Shown here piece by piece: positions 33,690 through 46,167 of a stretch of 64,000 nucleotides of DNA. Location of the stretch: the NCBI GenBank assembly GCA_003665825.1, contig QPFY01000002.1:1612001-1676000 (forward strand). The letters are read 5' to 3'. How positions within the stretch are numbered: the stretch's first letter is position 1; each line of letters begins with the position of its first letter. The stretch is from Microbotryum silenes-acaulis. Taxonomy: Eukaryota > Basidiomycota > Microbotryomycetes > Microbotryales > Microbotryaceae. The notes under the pieces are model-generated. The model searched no databases and was not told where the DNA came from. It saw only the letters and a program-made list of their open reading frames with translations. The position numbers and the translations under genes are program-made.

Positions 33690-35884
33690 ATGTCCGAACC
33701 GGCAGAGCCAGGGAAGGTGTCTTCCACGACGACCCCACGAACTGAGGCCGAAGAGAGCGCGACGGTCGTGCAGTGGGACGAGCAACAACATCACTGGGAC
33801 GAGTGCCGGTCGTCGAACGCGACCTCGACGACCAAAATTACAGGCGGGATTTTCGACCAGGCCGAGAAAGGCCACAATATCGCTCAAGATGATGTAATCT
33901 GGATCGGATGGGACGAGACCGACCCTGGAAACCCCTACAATGTCAGTCATCTGCGCAAGTGACCTCGCGCGGCGAGCGACGATGAGCCCATGTTGCGAAG
34001 ACCAGTCGTCGGGCTGATCGGGATCGCATACCTCATGTAACCATTTCCACAGTGGGGAACAGGCCGAAAATGGCTCACAACATGGATTTGCTGCGTCTAC
34101 ACTCTGGTTGGTACGTTCGTGACGATCATTCAGGGGTTTGATGGGGTCCCGCGTAGGGGCGGTGGTTCCCCGAGGACCGCGAGCGAGCCGAAGCTGAGGT
34201 GGGCGAAACGCATATCTTCGGTTGAACAGTGGCTTTCTGTGGTGCTGCATTCTCTATGGGCACTGAATCGATGATGCCAGATCTAAATTGCTCGCTCGAG
34301 CTTGCCGTCTTGGCTTTGTCGACGTGAGTTGGGGTGCTGAACCTGAGATGCCCGATCGATCGCTGCCGATCACGGAGCCGGCACCGGCAGAACACTGACC
34401 TGCCAGCTTGATTGATGTTCACGCCCGGCGAACAGTTTTCCTCTTGGTTTCGGCCTCGCGCCGCTGGTATTGGCTCCTTTCAGCGAGTAGGTCTTACAAT
34501 ACGGGGTCGCGAGACGAGGGCTTTACGGATTATATGACCTGTCATGTTAACGCGTTCGTGCGGTTCCTCTCCAGAGCCTATGGACGATGCAAGTCCTTCC
34601 ACGTGTGCTCTTCGATGTTGCGCCAAAGCTTTGGTTGTTTACCGTTTTGCGCTTTTCTAATAACTCAACAGATCCTATGTACGCCATCAGCGGGATAGTA
34701 TACACCCTCTTCTTTCTGCCGATCACGCTCGGTAGAAACATTGCGACCGTCATTATCGCCCGTTTTATCGGTGGCCTCGCAGCGTCGACCGGATCAACCC
34801 TTGTCGGAGGCACCGTCGCAGATTTGTTCGAATCCAAAGACCGAGGGTTGCCAATGTCAATTTTCTCTTTGGCGGCATTTGCTGGAACCGGTCTGGTGGG
34901 TCATCAGAACCTCCCGGCTGAATCTGGCGCGCGCAGCTGATCACCAACGCTTTGCCACAATTTCAGGGTCCGGCGACCATGGGCTACGTCGAGGAAAATC
35001 TGCGCCTCCAATGGAGGTGGATCTCATGGATCCAACTCATCATCGCAGGTGTGACGAGTCTCTGCATCATTCTCTTGACCCAGGAAACACGAGGCAGTGT
35101 GATCCTCTCCAAGCGAGCGGCGGCGAAGCGCAAGGAAACAGGCGATTCACGATACCAATGCAGGAGTGATGCTGAACGGGCGTCGCTTGCGATCCTCATC
35201 AAAGTCAGTTTGACGCGACCCTTGTTCCTACTCTTCACGGAGCCGATCGTTGCCGCCTTCTCGCTGTGGGTCTCGTTTGCTTGGGGCATCCTGTACCTCA
35301 CCTTGCGCGCCGTACCCCTCGTGTTCGCGAACGTCTACGGGTTCACGATCGGCCAAGTCGGATTGGTTTTCTACGGCGTTGTGGTAGCGGGACTTCTTGG
35401 GTTCGTCTCCAACTTCTACCAGGAGCGACTGTACCAGCGCCATGTCGCCACCCGCGGACCCGAAGCGAGGCTGTACGCCGCGCTGATCGGCGGCATGATT
35501 TTTCCGATCGGAACGTTTATTTTCGCCTTCACCCAAGGTCGAACGCACTGGATGGGACCCGTGATCGGTCTGATGCTGTGCTTCTTTGGCATCTTCACCA
35601 TCTATCTGTCCACGTTCAACTATCTCGCCGACGCCTATACCATTTATGCTAGCTCGGCCTTGTCGGCGCAGTCGCTGTGCCGCAACTTGCTTGGGTTCGC
35701 GTTCCCGCTCTTCACCTCGCAGCTCTACTCGTCTTTGGGATACCAGTGGGCTTCGTTCCTTTCGGGGATGTTGGGTCTTGCCCTTGCGGTCACGCCTTGG
35801 GTCCTGTTCTTCTTTGGTCCTCGTATTAGGGCGAGCTCGAAATTCGCCAAGGAGTTGGCCAAGATGCGAGCTACCGGCAAGTGA
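33690..35884 (+). CDS. MFS drug:H+ antiporter-type transporter (DHA1)
   Basis: A multi-exon major-facilitator transporter related to fungal multidrug/polyamine antiporters. The start at 33690 gives MSEPAEPGKVSS. The cytosolic leader ends in the family's IGWDETDPGNPYN, followed after an intron by WGTGRKWLTTWICCVYTLV. A further exon has AFSMGTESMMPDLNCSLELA, and another FPLGFGLAPLVLAPFSE, the motif before the loop-2/3 signature. Then come ARFIGGLAASTGSTLVGGTV with DLFESKDRGLPMSI, the large central exon from GPATMGYVEENLRLQWRWIS, and six C-terminal spans to KELAKMRATGK. The segment around 34500-34660, which should hold the loop 2-3 Arg motif, was not resolved, so an exon may be missed or damaged there. 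The substrate cannot be read. Confidence 0.8.
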
Positions 35885-36126
35885 GTGGATGAGCACGACT
35901 TTTACATCGTCAAGACGTAGTGATATATATCAGTAATGTGCCCGCCGAAACCATGTTGTATTTCTCAGTCAGAGTGTTTCGTCATCCTCGTCGACCTAGT
36001 GCGAGCGTCCTTTCAAATTCGCGCTCACGCGCACTGCGCTCAGTATGGTGTTACAACAAATTCACTCTGCTCAATGTACTGGAAGTTGGACCGGAAAGGC
36101 GCGGTCTCCAAGCTTGTTCTTAGCCC

Positions 36127-37140
36127 TCATCTCCCTCTCCCGAACCCTCCCAGGCCTAACCGATCCCACCCCTCTTGCACGCCCGAGCTCAGCAGGCCGG
36201 ACCCCACGCTCGATATCCCGTTCCCACTCTGCGACGCTTTCCTCGCCTTCGTCTGAGCCGAGAAGGAGGCCTGGATTGAGTCGATCGAAGTGTCGAGCAC
36301 GAGTCCGCCGGTGATGATGCAACTGAGGAGGGCGTGGACCTTTCGAGAGTTGGAAGGTGGTGAGGTCAGTTTGTGAACTTTGCGAGGCACGATGCGCATC
36401 ATTCCGAGAACTGACTTGGTCGAAGTGGAAGATGAGATCGAGCTCGCACACGTTCTCGAAGCACCGATCGAGAGACTCGACGAAGACCTAGGACGGATGG
36501 GAATTAGATAGACTCGTGGGAGTCAGACTTTCTTCACTCATGGCGAGCAATCCCCCCCACACACGAAGACGAACCTGGATGAGGTCGAGGATGCCGAGTT
36601 CCGACTCGGATTGATCGACAACGAATACAAAGTAGAGCGTGGCTGCAAGCTTGTCGGTTTCAGTTCGTGTCGTACCTACGCTTTTGTTCTCGACGGGGCC
36701 AGCACGAACCATAGTGACGGTAGATGACCCGTAGATCCTCGGCAGGTTCCTCCCCCTCTTGGCCGTCGTGACTCTGACCGAACGCACTGGCCGAGGGGAG
36801 TTCGACAAAGTTGCAAAGTGTATCGCCTCGGACGGATACGAGCGAATAGATGCGCTCAAGAATGGCGGCTCGAGTTGAAGGCGACGACGGCTGAATGAGA
36901 GCGCGACGAGGAGGTCAGGCTTGGGGGAGGAGCACGAGAGAATGTCCAACCAAAGCATTCAACTCACGGAATAGAACTTGCTCAGCCGTGGCTTGCCCGA
37001 GTTGTTGAAGATGAGTACTGGGCATGCGAACCCGTTCCCAAGTGCGAGTTGGAGGGACACAGTGGAGGACGCATAGCCCGTCAGACTGAGCTCGTGAATT
37101 CCCGATGCACGAGCGAGCACTACTCACCACTGTGGATCAT
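36127..37140 (-). CDS. APS3: AP-3 adaptor complex sigma subunit
   Basis: The small subunit of the AP-3 clathrin-adaptor complex that sorts cargo from the Golgi to the vacuole. The first exon is 13 nt (37140-37128, MIHS+V), the second 37017-36968 (VLIFNNSGKPRLSKFYS), both in phase. The third carries PSSPSTRAAILERIYSLVSV, RGDTLCNFVELPS and LRVIYRHY, followed across an intron by ATLYFVFVVDQSESELGILD. Then come VFVESLDRCFENVCELDLIF and VHALLSCIITGGLVLDTSID, the sigma-3 dileucine-binding face. A Gly/Ser-rich tail ends GGFGRGR at 36127. Compared with animal AP3S the loop after RGDTLCNF is somewhat longer and acidic. Six exons are implied. Confidence 0.92.
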
Positions 37141-37410
37141 CTCCCGAAGCAGTGCTGCTGGAACGCAAGGGATGACAGAGGCCGCAAGTCAGAAGGGACG
37201 ATGGATCGCGCCCGTTCCACGAGTCAAAGTTGAGCGCTAGTTGAGCGCCGAGTTCACGAATTCACATATTAGAAGAACATAGATCAGCTTAGGTTAGCTT
37301 AGATTAGCATAGAGATTCACATTCATCACTGAGCGCCTGCCCCAGTCCTTCCCCGTCCTGCCCCGTCCCCTCCAGCCCTTGCCCTCGGTAGCAAAACCCC
37401 AACGACCACC
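37141..37410. promoter_or_regulatory. divergent promoter between AP-3 sigma and SPC1
   Basis: 270 bp separating two oppositely oriented start codons. It contains a run of related words GCTTAGGTTAGCTTAGATTAGC around 37287-37308. Promoter function follows from position. Confidence 0.5.
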
Positions 37411-38106
37411 ATGTCCAGCTGGTTCGAAAAGCAACTCGATCTGCTCTACAAGCGCATGGAGTGCCCCATCGTAAGCTACTCTCCGAGCGAGCCGAGCGTT
37501 CGTGGCGCTGCGTGTCCGTTCTCGTGCTGACCGTCGCGTCGCTCTGGCCTTGCATCATGCAGGACTTTGTCGGGCAGGAGAGAACGAACATGTTGATGCA
37601 GCAAATGCTGTGGGCTACCGGCGTAAGCTTCGACTCGACCCTGACCATCACGTCCTGTTCTCTACGCTTTCTGAGCTCTGTCCTGACACGCGCCAACACC
37701 TCCTGTTCAACGGACGGCCACATCAACATCTTCGGTGACTCGTCATTTCTTCTCCCAGGCCGTCTCTTTTGTCGTCGGAATCGCATTCCAATCTCTTAAG
37801 TTGACGCTCCTCCTCTTCGCGGCTGGCTACGTTCTCACCCTCTGTGTGAGTCGCCCTCGCCGAACCCCCAAGTGGGGGGGTGAGCCTCATATTCGCGGCG
37901 GTGCGCCGCCCCGTCCTCACCTTGACACTGACACTTGACGCTTCACTCTGCCGTCTATGCCTGCGCGACAGACGATCCTGCCCCCCTATCCCGCTTACAA
38001 CCAGAATCCCGTCAAGTGGCTGGCACCGGCATTGGATGAGAAGGAGGCCCCCGCGACGGGCAAGAAGGCGTCCAAGGGGTCAAGCGAAAGCAAGAAGAAG
38101 CGATGA
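37411..38106 (+). CDS. SPC1: signal peptidase complex subunit 1 (SPCS1/Spc1)
   Basis: A non-catalytic, two-span ER membrane subunit of the signal peptidase complex that shapes substrate choice. Exons 37411-37470, 37563-37622, 37759-37845 and 37972-38106 are all phase 0 and give 113 residues. Residues 21-40 are DFVGQERTNMLMQQMLWATG (family consensus DFxGQxxAExLxQ), then two hydrophobic spans, AVSFVVGIAFQSLKLTLLLF and AAGYVLTLC. The lumenal/cytosolic hinge TILPPYPAYNQNPVKWL follows, with a Lys-rich tail ending SKKKR. The Lys-rich end fits an ER-retained membrane protein. The gene looks intact. Confidence 0.93.
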
Positions 38107-40415
38107 TAGCACACTAGCCCGTCGCATGTAGATGTAACAACAGCGCATTACATTTGGGTCCTGGTATCGACAAGATATGTGAGATGTTCTGGTTCGCTCT
38201 GAATGTGCACCGTGCGTTGTTGATGGGCTACCACAGCCTGATCAGGAGACGACTGTCAACATGGCCAAGTCGAGCTGTCGTGAATCGAGCATCCGGCCTC
38301 CCAGCAGGTCACTATCATATCTGTGGCATTCTTTCGATGCTGGGGTGGAAGGCAGGCAAGACTCAGCACACCTCGTACCCCGCTGCTTGATGTCCGTCCC
38401 CGTCGTGGCGCTCGGAGTCGTCCCCGATTTTCACTGTCAACTCGGGCTCGCCGGTTCACGATGAAAAGCAAGCTCGAATCCGAAGCGAGGGGAGCCGGAT
38501 TTGGGTCCGTGCCAACGAGTCTTTTCCCGGGGACACCACGTCGCCCATCCAACACTAAGTTCGTCACACGGGTGCACACCTACACTACCACTTACGCATC
38601 CCTGATGTGTAGTTTTGCGCAGAAAGCATCGAACAGAGCTTGGGGACCCGAGCGTGCTTCTGTTTCTTGGATCGTGGAGCCGAGTCAATCCTGCTTGTCC
38701 CCCCCACGTGCAAAGTGGAGGTAGTGTTTACATCAAGAATTGTGTTGACATCAGCCGGCTCACCGTGTTGCAAGATTATATTCGGTGCAGGCTCATCTCG
38801 AGCCATGGAATGGGAGAAACTTTGTATCCTTGCAGGTTCTTCATCCCGCTTCTGGTGTTGTCGTAAGAAAGCTTTTCCATCGTGTCCGCTATTTGGCGGT
38901 CTGATGGTAAGTCGAAGACAAATAATCTGAATGTGTCCGTCTTGTAGAGCAGCTGTCATGAAAGGGCCATCAATACCGTGGCAAATCCGCCCAGAGCCGC
39001 TTGACATTTTCGCGCTCCAAGCCGAATGGTCACGTGCTATCACGAGGAAGTCTGTGTGGCAGCGCTCCGCCCTGGAGGCCGGCTCGGGAAAACGGTAGTC
39101 CAAGTCGAGCCTTTACTGGGTCGATGGTCAAGCGCTACAGTCAAGGCAGCGAATCCAACGGAATCGATGAGCCTTTTTCTCCCCCAACCACGGTCTTTTT
39201 GAGTGAATAGATGGCATATTGGGGAAGGTCTCACCCGTTTAAAAGGCTCATATGCTACAGGTACGAATCATAATCCCTGTCTCGACCTATTAAAGATCTA
39301 CCGGGAGTCACATGGAGCCACTATTCCGGGAGAAGCACGAGAAGGGAATATACATCATATACTGAGAAGATTGGGGCCGAGAGCTTCCGGTATTTTTTAC
39401 TTTTCCCTTTCCCTTTCACCAATTTGGATCCTTCTTTTTCAAGACGGGGCCCGCCAAAATAATCCAACGGCCCCGTAGATCCGAAGTAGAGTCCCCAGGG
39501 GAAGAATCATCGATGGGGCCATTGGTCAGCTAGCCTCGTGGCTTGTGGGGTCTCTCCTGAAGTCTTTGGGTGTCTCAGATCACTTGGGCATCTTTTGAGC
39601 TTTCGGGACCGCCGTGGCCAAAACGGCTTCCGACCCGAAGGCTTCTTTTTCATCGATCACGGAGCGATTGTAGAACTCCGGCCCGGGCCGTTTATGACGC
39701 TGCTGACGCGCTGATTCGTGCTGCCTCAAAAGCCAGGGGTCTACCTGGGTTTTCCATCCGAGAGAGGCGAATCGTAAAATGAGTAAATCATGGCCCTGGT
39801 GGGTACAGTACTTACTTAAGCCCTTCATTTTGTGCCTCTCCTTCCACGCTGTCCGAAAACCGGCGCCAGCCCCCAAGCCAAGCAGAACGACATGATTTTG
39901 GACGAGAAATAAAGGGCCGTGGCCTGTCGGTTTCCGTCCAGCTGCGGCCTGGCGCCTGCAGCGCAGTGCAGCGCGCAAGGTTGCCTGAGTGAGCCAGAGT
40001 GAGCCAGAGTAGTGAGCCCTAGTGAGCCCCAGGTCGACTCTCGCCTCAATTTTGAAACGCTTCTCGGCCTTCTCGTGCCGACGACGATCGCTGCCCGAGT
40101 GAGTCGGTCATTTCATTCAACTCGAAGTTGGGTCCCCACTTGACGACCTCACGGACGTGGGATGTATGCGCCGACCTGTTGCTGACGTTGTCGTGCCTTG
40201 ATGCTGTGTGCCCATTCCCCCTCGGTCCCCCCCCATCCCTGCTCGAACCCAGCCTGCGCCCGCGCCTGCTGCGTCCGTCGTCGCCAGCTCAACTCTCGAC
40301 CCGACGGCTCATCCGGTGCCCACCAAAAGGCTCCGCGTCGGACGCGTGCCGACGCGACAAGACGAGGTCATCCTAGCCCGACAGTGGTCAACCGTTCAAG
40401 ACGGGTCCTTGTGCG
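38107..40415. other. long intergenic stretch with compositionally odd segment
   Basis: 2.3 kb without a recognised gene. Frames up to 172 residues exist (38585-39103, minus) but show no family motif. From about 39190 to 39960 the sequence changes character, with A/T runs such as TTTTTTACTTTTCCCTTTCC and fewer CG words than the flanks. A CGCTTCTCGGCCTT word near 40060 resembles the U2 snRNA 5' end but is not followed by U2 sequence. Upstream signals for the next gene lie near 40100-40415. Confidence 0.35.
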
Positions 40416-43400
40416 ATGTGGGTCCGATGGTCATCCCTCCCCTTTCCTGCCCCTTGCCCCCTCCTCCCTTGCTCCCCCCTCCCCTGCCCTCCCCTCTCGA
40501 CACGCCCGCGAGCCCGCCTTGTCCGTGCTCGCGCGTGCGTTGGCACGACATCTTGGACCACTTGCCGCCAGCTCTCCCTCGCCTGCTTGCTCCCGGAATA
40601 GCCCTGTCCTAGTATCATTACTGACGTCACGCTTTGTCTAGGTACCCGACCACGACTTCTAGCTCGATCGACCCAACTGCCGTGTATGCCTCTCAGGCCA
40701 TCGGCTCACAACAACCGCTCTGGCAGCAGCAAGCGCACATGCAGCACCAACACCAGCAGCAGCCACAATCACAACAGCAGCAGCAGCAACAGCAAGCCGA
40801 ACCCAACAACGGCATGTCGAACTATGGGTACAAACCGGGGCCACCGAACTTGTTCCCACCGCAGGGTCACAATCCGGGGAATCCATCGACGGCTTTGCTC
40901 GCGCAGCAAATGGCTCAGCAACAGCAACAGCAGCAGGCCATGGCCGCCGCTGGTCTTGGACACCTGACACCGCAGCAGCAACAAGCCTACATCCAAGCCA
41001 GGCAAGCCCAGATGCAAGCCCAGGCTCAGCAGGCGCAGGCTCAAGGGGCCCAGAACGGTGGATCCGTGGCCCCTCCTCCTTTGCCGGGTCAGCCTCGATT
41101 CGACTTTGCGAACCAGCATCAGCCACCGCAGTCTTCGCAACAGATGGGAGGTTTTGTACAGTCACCTTTTGGTGCGTCTCAACAGCAGCAACAGCAGCAG
41201 ATGCCCCATCCCGGCTCGGCGACTCAAGCAATCTCGATGGATGTGCAAGCCTTCATGCGAGCGTTCTTGGCCCAAGGACCGATCACTCCCGAGCGATTCG
41301 CCGCTTTACCGCCGCAGCAACAGCAAATCGTCTCTCATGTCATGCGCCAACGCCGACTTGCCCAGCAGCAGGCGCAAGCACCAGCTCAAGCTCGAGCGCA
41401 AGCGCAGGCTTCCGGGCCCGCTCAAGGGCAGCTTCCATCGCAGCTGGGTAACTGTGGGACCTTTCAACCGAATGGGGTGCCCATCTCTTCAATGTCTCAA
41501 CCTTCCTCGGGAGCACCGGCAGCTTCAGGCATGAGTCACCCGTCTCCAACACCGACCCTCCCCGGAGTTACAAACGGACAACCCATGGCAACGGCTACGG
41601 CAATACCAGCGGCACCAAATCCGAAATCGAGCACCATTTCTGCACCGAGTCCAATGAGTGCTCCATCTCCGATAGCTGCTGCTCAGATGTCCGGCGGCAA
41701 TGCAGCGTCCTCAACGCCTCAGCTGCAGCCAGGGGCCTCTACGAGCTTTCTGCGAGCGATCATGGATTTCTATCAAAAGCGAGGCATGGCATGGCCCGGT
41801 GCACCGACCATCGAAGGCAGGACGGTGGATCTGAGCGCTCTGTATGCTTGTGAGTCGGACATTTCTTGCCGTTGCCCCTTCTCGAGAACGCTGCCCGCTG
41901 ACCCAGCAATCTTCGTCATCTACCTTCCAGTCGTTATGCGGGGTGGTGGTTTCCAACGTGTGCACACCGCGGGGCAGTGGCGACAGATTGCCCACGTGCT
42001 TGGGTTCCCTGCGCCGACGCCTGCGGCCCAACCCGAGTCGCGGTGTCAACAGATCGCAGCAGCCTACCACTCGATCATCCTTCCTTTCGAGACGGCTTTC
42101 GTACAAATGCGCGCCCAGCAACAACAGCAGCAAGCCGCTCAGGCCATGCGCGCAGCTCAGGCAGCTGGTCAAGGTGCACCCGCACCGAACGGAGTACCTT
42201 CGTCAGGTCCTCCACCTGTGACACTTGCAAATGGATCGGTTGTGCTCGCGGCGCCAGCTTTTACTGCGCCAGTCCCAATGGTTACCCCCGCCCCCAACCC
42301 CACTCCTATTCCCGTCCCCCTATCTACCCCTTACCCCCTTCCCCAAGCCGCACCTGTCCCTAGCTCCAGCGCCATGCCACCAGCAGGTATGAGCCGAGCA
42401 CCTTTCGCTGGACCGGTCGCATCCCAACCTCCTCCCATTATACCTGCACCCGTGGCGCCGATAACTGCCCCGGTGCAGTCTGCGCCAAACCCTGCGCTCG
42501 CGGCTGCAATCAATGCCCGGATGGGAACCACGGATCGCAAAGGCAAGGGTAAAGCGAAGGAAGAACCGACGCCAGTGGCTTCTCTTCCTGCTGGGAATAG
42601 TACGTTCATGGTGATCCGTCCCCCTCTGGGAAGCGCACGCATGAGCTGACTCTTACTGGGGATGTGCGATGACTTCCTCAGGCAAAGGAGCTGCACCATC
42701 ACAACAAACCCAGCAGCAGCGGCCGTTCCGGGGCCCGGAAACCTCATTCGCTACCAAGCCAATGTTGCCCCCTCCTGCTCCGGTCGTCCCGCCGCGGCGG
42801 AAGCGACAAAAGATAGCATATCATCCCTTGACACGCGTTGTCGATACGCACGCCAGCTGGGATCTTGGCGCAGTCGAGGAAGGGCTGCATACTGTGACAA
42901 CGCGTAAACGACCTCGTGTCGCTGCGGACCTCAACGTCATCGATGTGCCTTCGCTCGTGATGTCGCTGAAGAGTCGCCTGGCGAGCGAAGTCGCGTTCGC
43001 GCTTAATGCGCTGACGTTGGTCTCTTTGTCGATGAGGATCGTACCACAGGACAACCAGTCGATTCTTTTCCCTCTGGCCAACTGTGGTGCCCTCCTCGAG
43101 GAGCTGGTCGAACTGCTCGAAGAGGTCGCTTTCGGCCTGCCAGTGGATGAGGACGAGCCGGAGGATGCCCTGGGACAAAGCGAAGATGCCACGTTACTCA
43201 ACGATCAACTGGGCGAACACGTCAGCGCCAGTGGATCCAAACAAGCCCATGTTTTCGGTCCGATGCCTCGAAGCTATCGCGAGCTGTTCAAGCTGGTAGT
43301 TCAGGAGGAGAGTGAACTGCGCGACGGGATGCGGATGGGGTCGAGCGACAAGCAGGACCCTATCGCCTTAGCCAACAACGGTGCCGTCCCATTGGGTCGA

Positions 43401-44483
43401 ATCGAAACGGTCTTATCTCTGACAAATCTGCTGCGCAATCTGTCCATTTCGGACGACAATGCGCGCTTCATGGCTTCGGATCGATGGCGCGTGCTCGAGG
43501 TGCTGCTCCGAATTGCCAAAATCCCACTGCGACGCAACTCCGCGACGCCCGACCCGACTCAATGGCCTCTCCGAATTTCGGCCGGTGACCTCATGGTTGT
43601 GCGGAAAGATGTGCTCGAAACGATCAATAATCTCGGACTCGAAGTCAAGCTTGAGGATCTCACCGCGCCCACCGCTCAGGCCTTGTTCGACCTCTGGATG
43701 TTCTTTTTGCGCGACGCGGACCACCACGACCAACTCTATTTCGATCTCTCGACCTCGCCGTCGATATCCTCTCGTATCGTCCAACCCAATACCGTGCGAG
43801 TGTCGCACTACCTCGAGCTCGGCGTCTCGGCATTCGCGAGAACGACGGTCCTGGATGCGAATCGTTACGTCGTCGCTGATCTTGCCGTCGACACGGACCT
43901 GTACGCGCTCTTCGAATCCTTGATTCACCTACTCCCGATCACCGAAAGAGATTTCCAACTTGTTACAACCGAAGCGGGCCTCGTCTTTGTCGAAAATCTT
44001 GCCATGTCGCTGTACAACCTCGCCTTCCTCGCCCCACTCGAGCTGAAGATGCGGCTGCGCGAGATGCCTGCATTCATCAAAGCCCTCTTGCGCGTCGTTC
44101 GTCGACTGGCGGGGACGATGACGAACCCATCTGAGAACGCTTTCCTGACCTTGTCGGATCGGTGTATCTCGACGCTGCAGCTGCTTTCCGACTGCGGCGG
44201 CGTCGTCGGTGGCGTGGGCGGAGCGCGCGATCAAAACGATGTCATGTGGTGGGGTCTGAGCATGTCAGGGTCCCAAGAGGACCGGCCGCTGCAAGCGATG
44301 CCGACAGAGGCCGACCATGGCACGGTCAAGCCCCGCCTGCCGTCGCAGGGAACGAAGCAGGTGACGATTCCGATCCTGACGGGCGAAACGAGGAGTCTTT
44401 TGGAATGGCTTCACTCGGGATCCCTGACGAGCGTATTTGGTCAGCTAGCGGCGATGACTAACACGGTTGGATCGAAGCAGTGA
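40416..44483 (+). CDS. SWI1: SWI/SNF complex ARID subunit Swi1
   Basis: The DNA-binding ARID subunit of the SWI/SNF chromatin remodeller. The N-terminal 350 or so residues are Gln-rich with many CAG/CAA runs. The ARID begins STSFLRAIMDFYQKRGMAWP, is interrupted by an intron near 41850-41925, and continues MRGGGFQRVHTAGQWRQIAH and YHSIILPFETAF. After a Pro/Ala-rich linker, an intron (A|GTACGT..CTCAG|GC near 42604-42682) joins to the long C-terminal Swi1 helical domain. That domain includes SLKSRLASEVAFALNALTLV, RIETVLSLTNLLRNLSISDD and LAPLELKMRLREMPAFIKAL, with the stop at 44483. The first exon is uncertain: ATG 40416 followed by a short MWVRW exon spliced to GTACCCGACC fits in phase, but is a weak choice. 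Confidence 0.88.
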
Positions 44484-46167
44484 TACCCCTTGTGATGGAG
44501 TGTTTCCTCGTCTCGGTGTGCTCTTCTTCTTTCTTGCCTTCTTGGTTGCTTGTTTGTAGGAATTTGGGCTGGCTGTAGGTCGCATGTTGGCCGCGACTGT
44601 CGTCTGTAAGGAACGCCTAAGTCTTTGGGCATCGCCCGCATTGTTCGATATGAACAATAGAGAGCCATAGAGAGCCTTGAATGCACTTCTTGTATTCCGA
44701 TTGTTCCAAAGTCCGAGACTCTCGAGGCTCGACTCGAGTGAGCAAAAGGGAGGGATACTGGCGCCTCGGAGCGCCTGCTCGCTGAATGTTGAACATCACT
44801 GATCCGATGCGGGAAAACTCTGAGCTGGCTGTATGCACTTTCTGTGGGCGTGCGTTAGCGCGGGCCAGTGTTCGCCTCTCCCCTCCCATCGAACGCCTTG
44901 TTTCCCACAAGAACGGACCTACGAATCTGCGCCCATCCAACCGTATCCGCACCAGCTTCGTCTCAACTGTGCATCGAGCACCGAGTTGGACCTCCTAAAA
45001 TTTGCGCGGCACCCCTGATCGGCGCACTCGGTAGCGCTCAAAGCGGCGGTGGACAGCGGGACGCCTAGCGCCAACCTATAAGCGAGGAATCCTGAACCCC
45101 CGACTCGAGTCGGTTGCTATCGCTTGCTGCACTTTGCACGACTTGACCGACGATCTCAGGGTGTGGTCGAGACTGCTCTAACCCCAAGGTCAGTCCTTCC
45201 CCCTGCTGCGCGTGCACCTGGAGATGATATCCCCCTTTCGCTCAAGCAACGACGACCGACGACAACGACGCGATCGACCACCGCAAGCGGCAGCGGCGGC
45301 CCAGCCCGAGCTGTACCACACCGGGTTTCGTCGTTCGGATTGGCTTGACCCCGAAGCCGACGCGGACCGACACCTGTGCGCGCTACCCTGTGCCATCTCG
45401 AGGATCTGCACGTTCACCTATCCCGGCAGTGTTGGCCGATGCTACACAGTTCTACAACAGGATCGACAAGGTCGAGTCGCCCTTGGTGTCGCCGTCGCGG
45501 CACCGGCGGCACGCGCGCGACACTCTGCAGTTCTGCACACCTCCTTGCTCCAAGCTCGACTGCTCGCCTTGCGCGGTCTGGTGTTCATGCCCGCTGCGCC
45601 TGAGGCCGCCGGCCCCGTAGAGCCGAGCGCGACGGCCCCCCTCCGCCAGCCTCAGCCTGGAGATTGATTTGAACCCGCTGCGCCATTGTACCTGAAGACG
45701 AAAGGCTCAACCCCACGCTCTTTCCACCTCCTACCCATTACAGGGACAGGGACAGCGACCGCATCCAACACCGCTACCGCACAGCGGTCCCGCTCACCGC
45801 GGACCGACTTCCCGGCCTCACCCGAGCACCGTACAAGATAAGGGGTAAGTGATCAGTCGGTGCGCTCCTGCCTGCTCGGACTCGGATGGGCGGGGTGATG
45901 ATCGCGATTCTAACGTGTCCGGCTTGTCCGTCCTTCGCATCCATTCCGCGTTTCTTACCATGTGCTCGTGCCTCCCTATAGTAGCGCATCGCATTGCGCC
46001 AACAGGACTTTGACGTGATTCAGTCGTCATTCGGAAGGTAATCGTCGTCACTGGCACTACCACAGTCCTCCATCGCAACAAATCCCGCTCCAAACGCCGA
46101 CGAGTGTGACCCGACTGGCCGGGTCTGCGCCGATCCCCCTGCCACACTCGATCGGCCATCGCGCGAC
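44484..46167. other. intergenic/leader region, no convincing gene
   Basis: 1.7 kb between Swi1 and the Sds3-like gene. Overlapping frames at 45212-45667 (151 residues) and 45345-45620 (91 residues) on the plus strand are Arg/Pro/Ala-rich without recognisable motifs. They could be an unrelated small gene or long 5' leader exons of the next gene. Confidence 0.3.

Noticed and set aside
38585..39103. 172-residue minus-strand frame downstream of SPC1
   Set aside because: Codon use and composition are irregular and no motif or splice context supports it.
40050..40120. CGCTTCTCGGCCTT resembling the start of U2 snRNA
   Set aside because: The following bases do not match the U2 branch-recognition region, so the match is only about 14 nt and probably chance.
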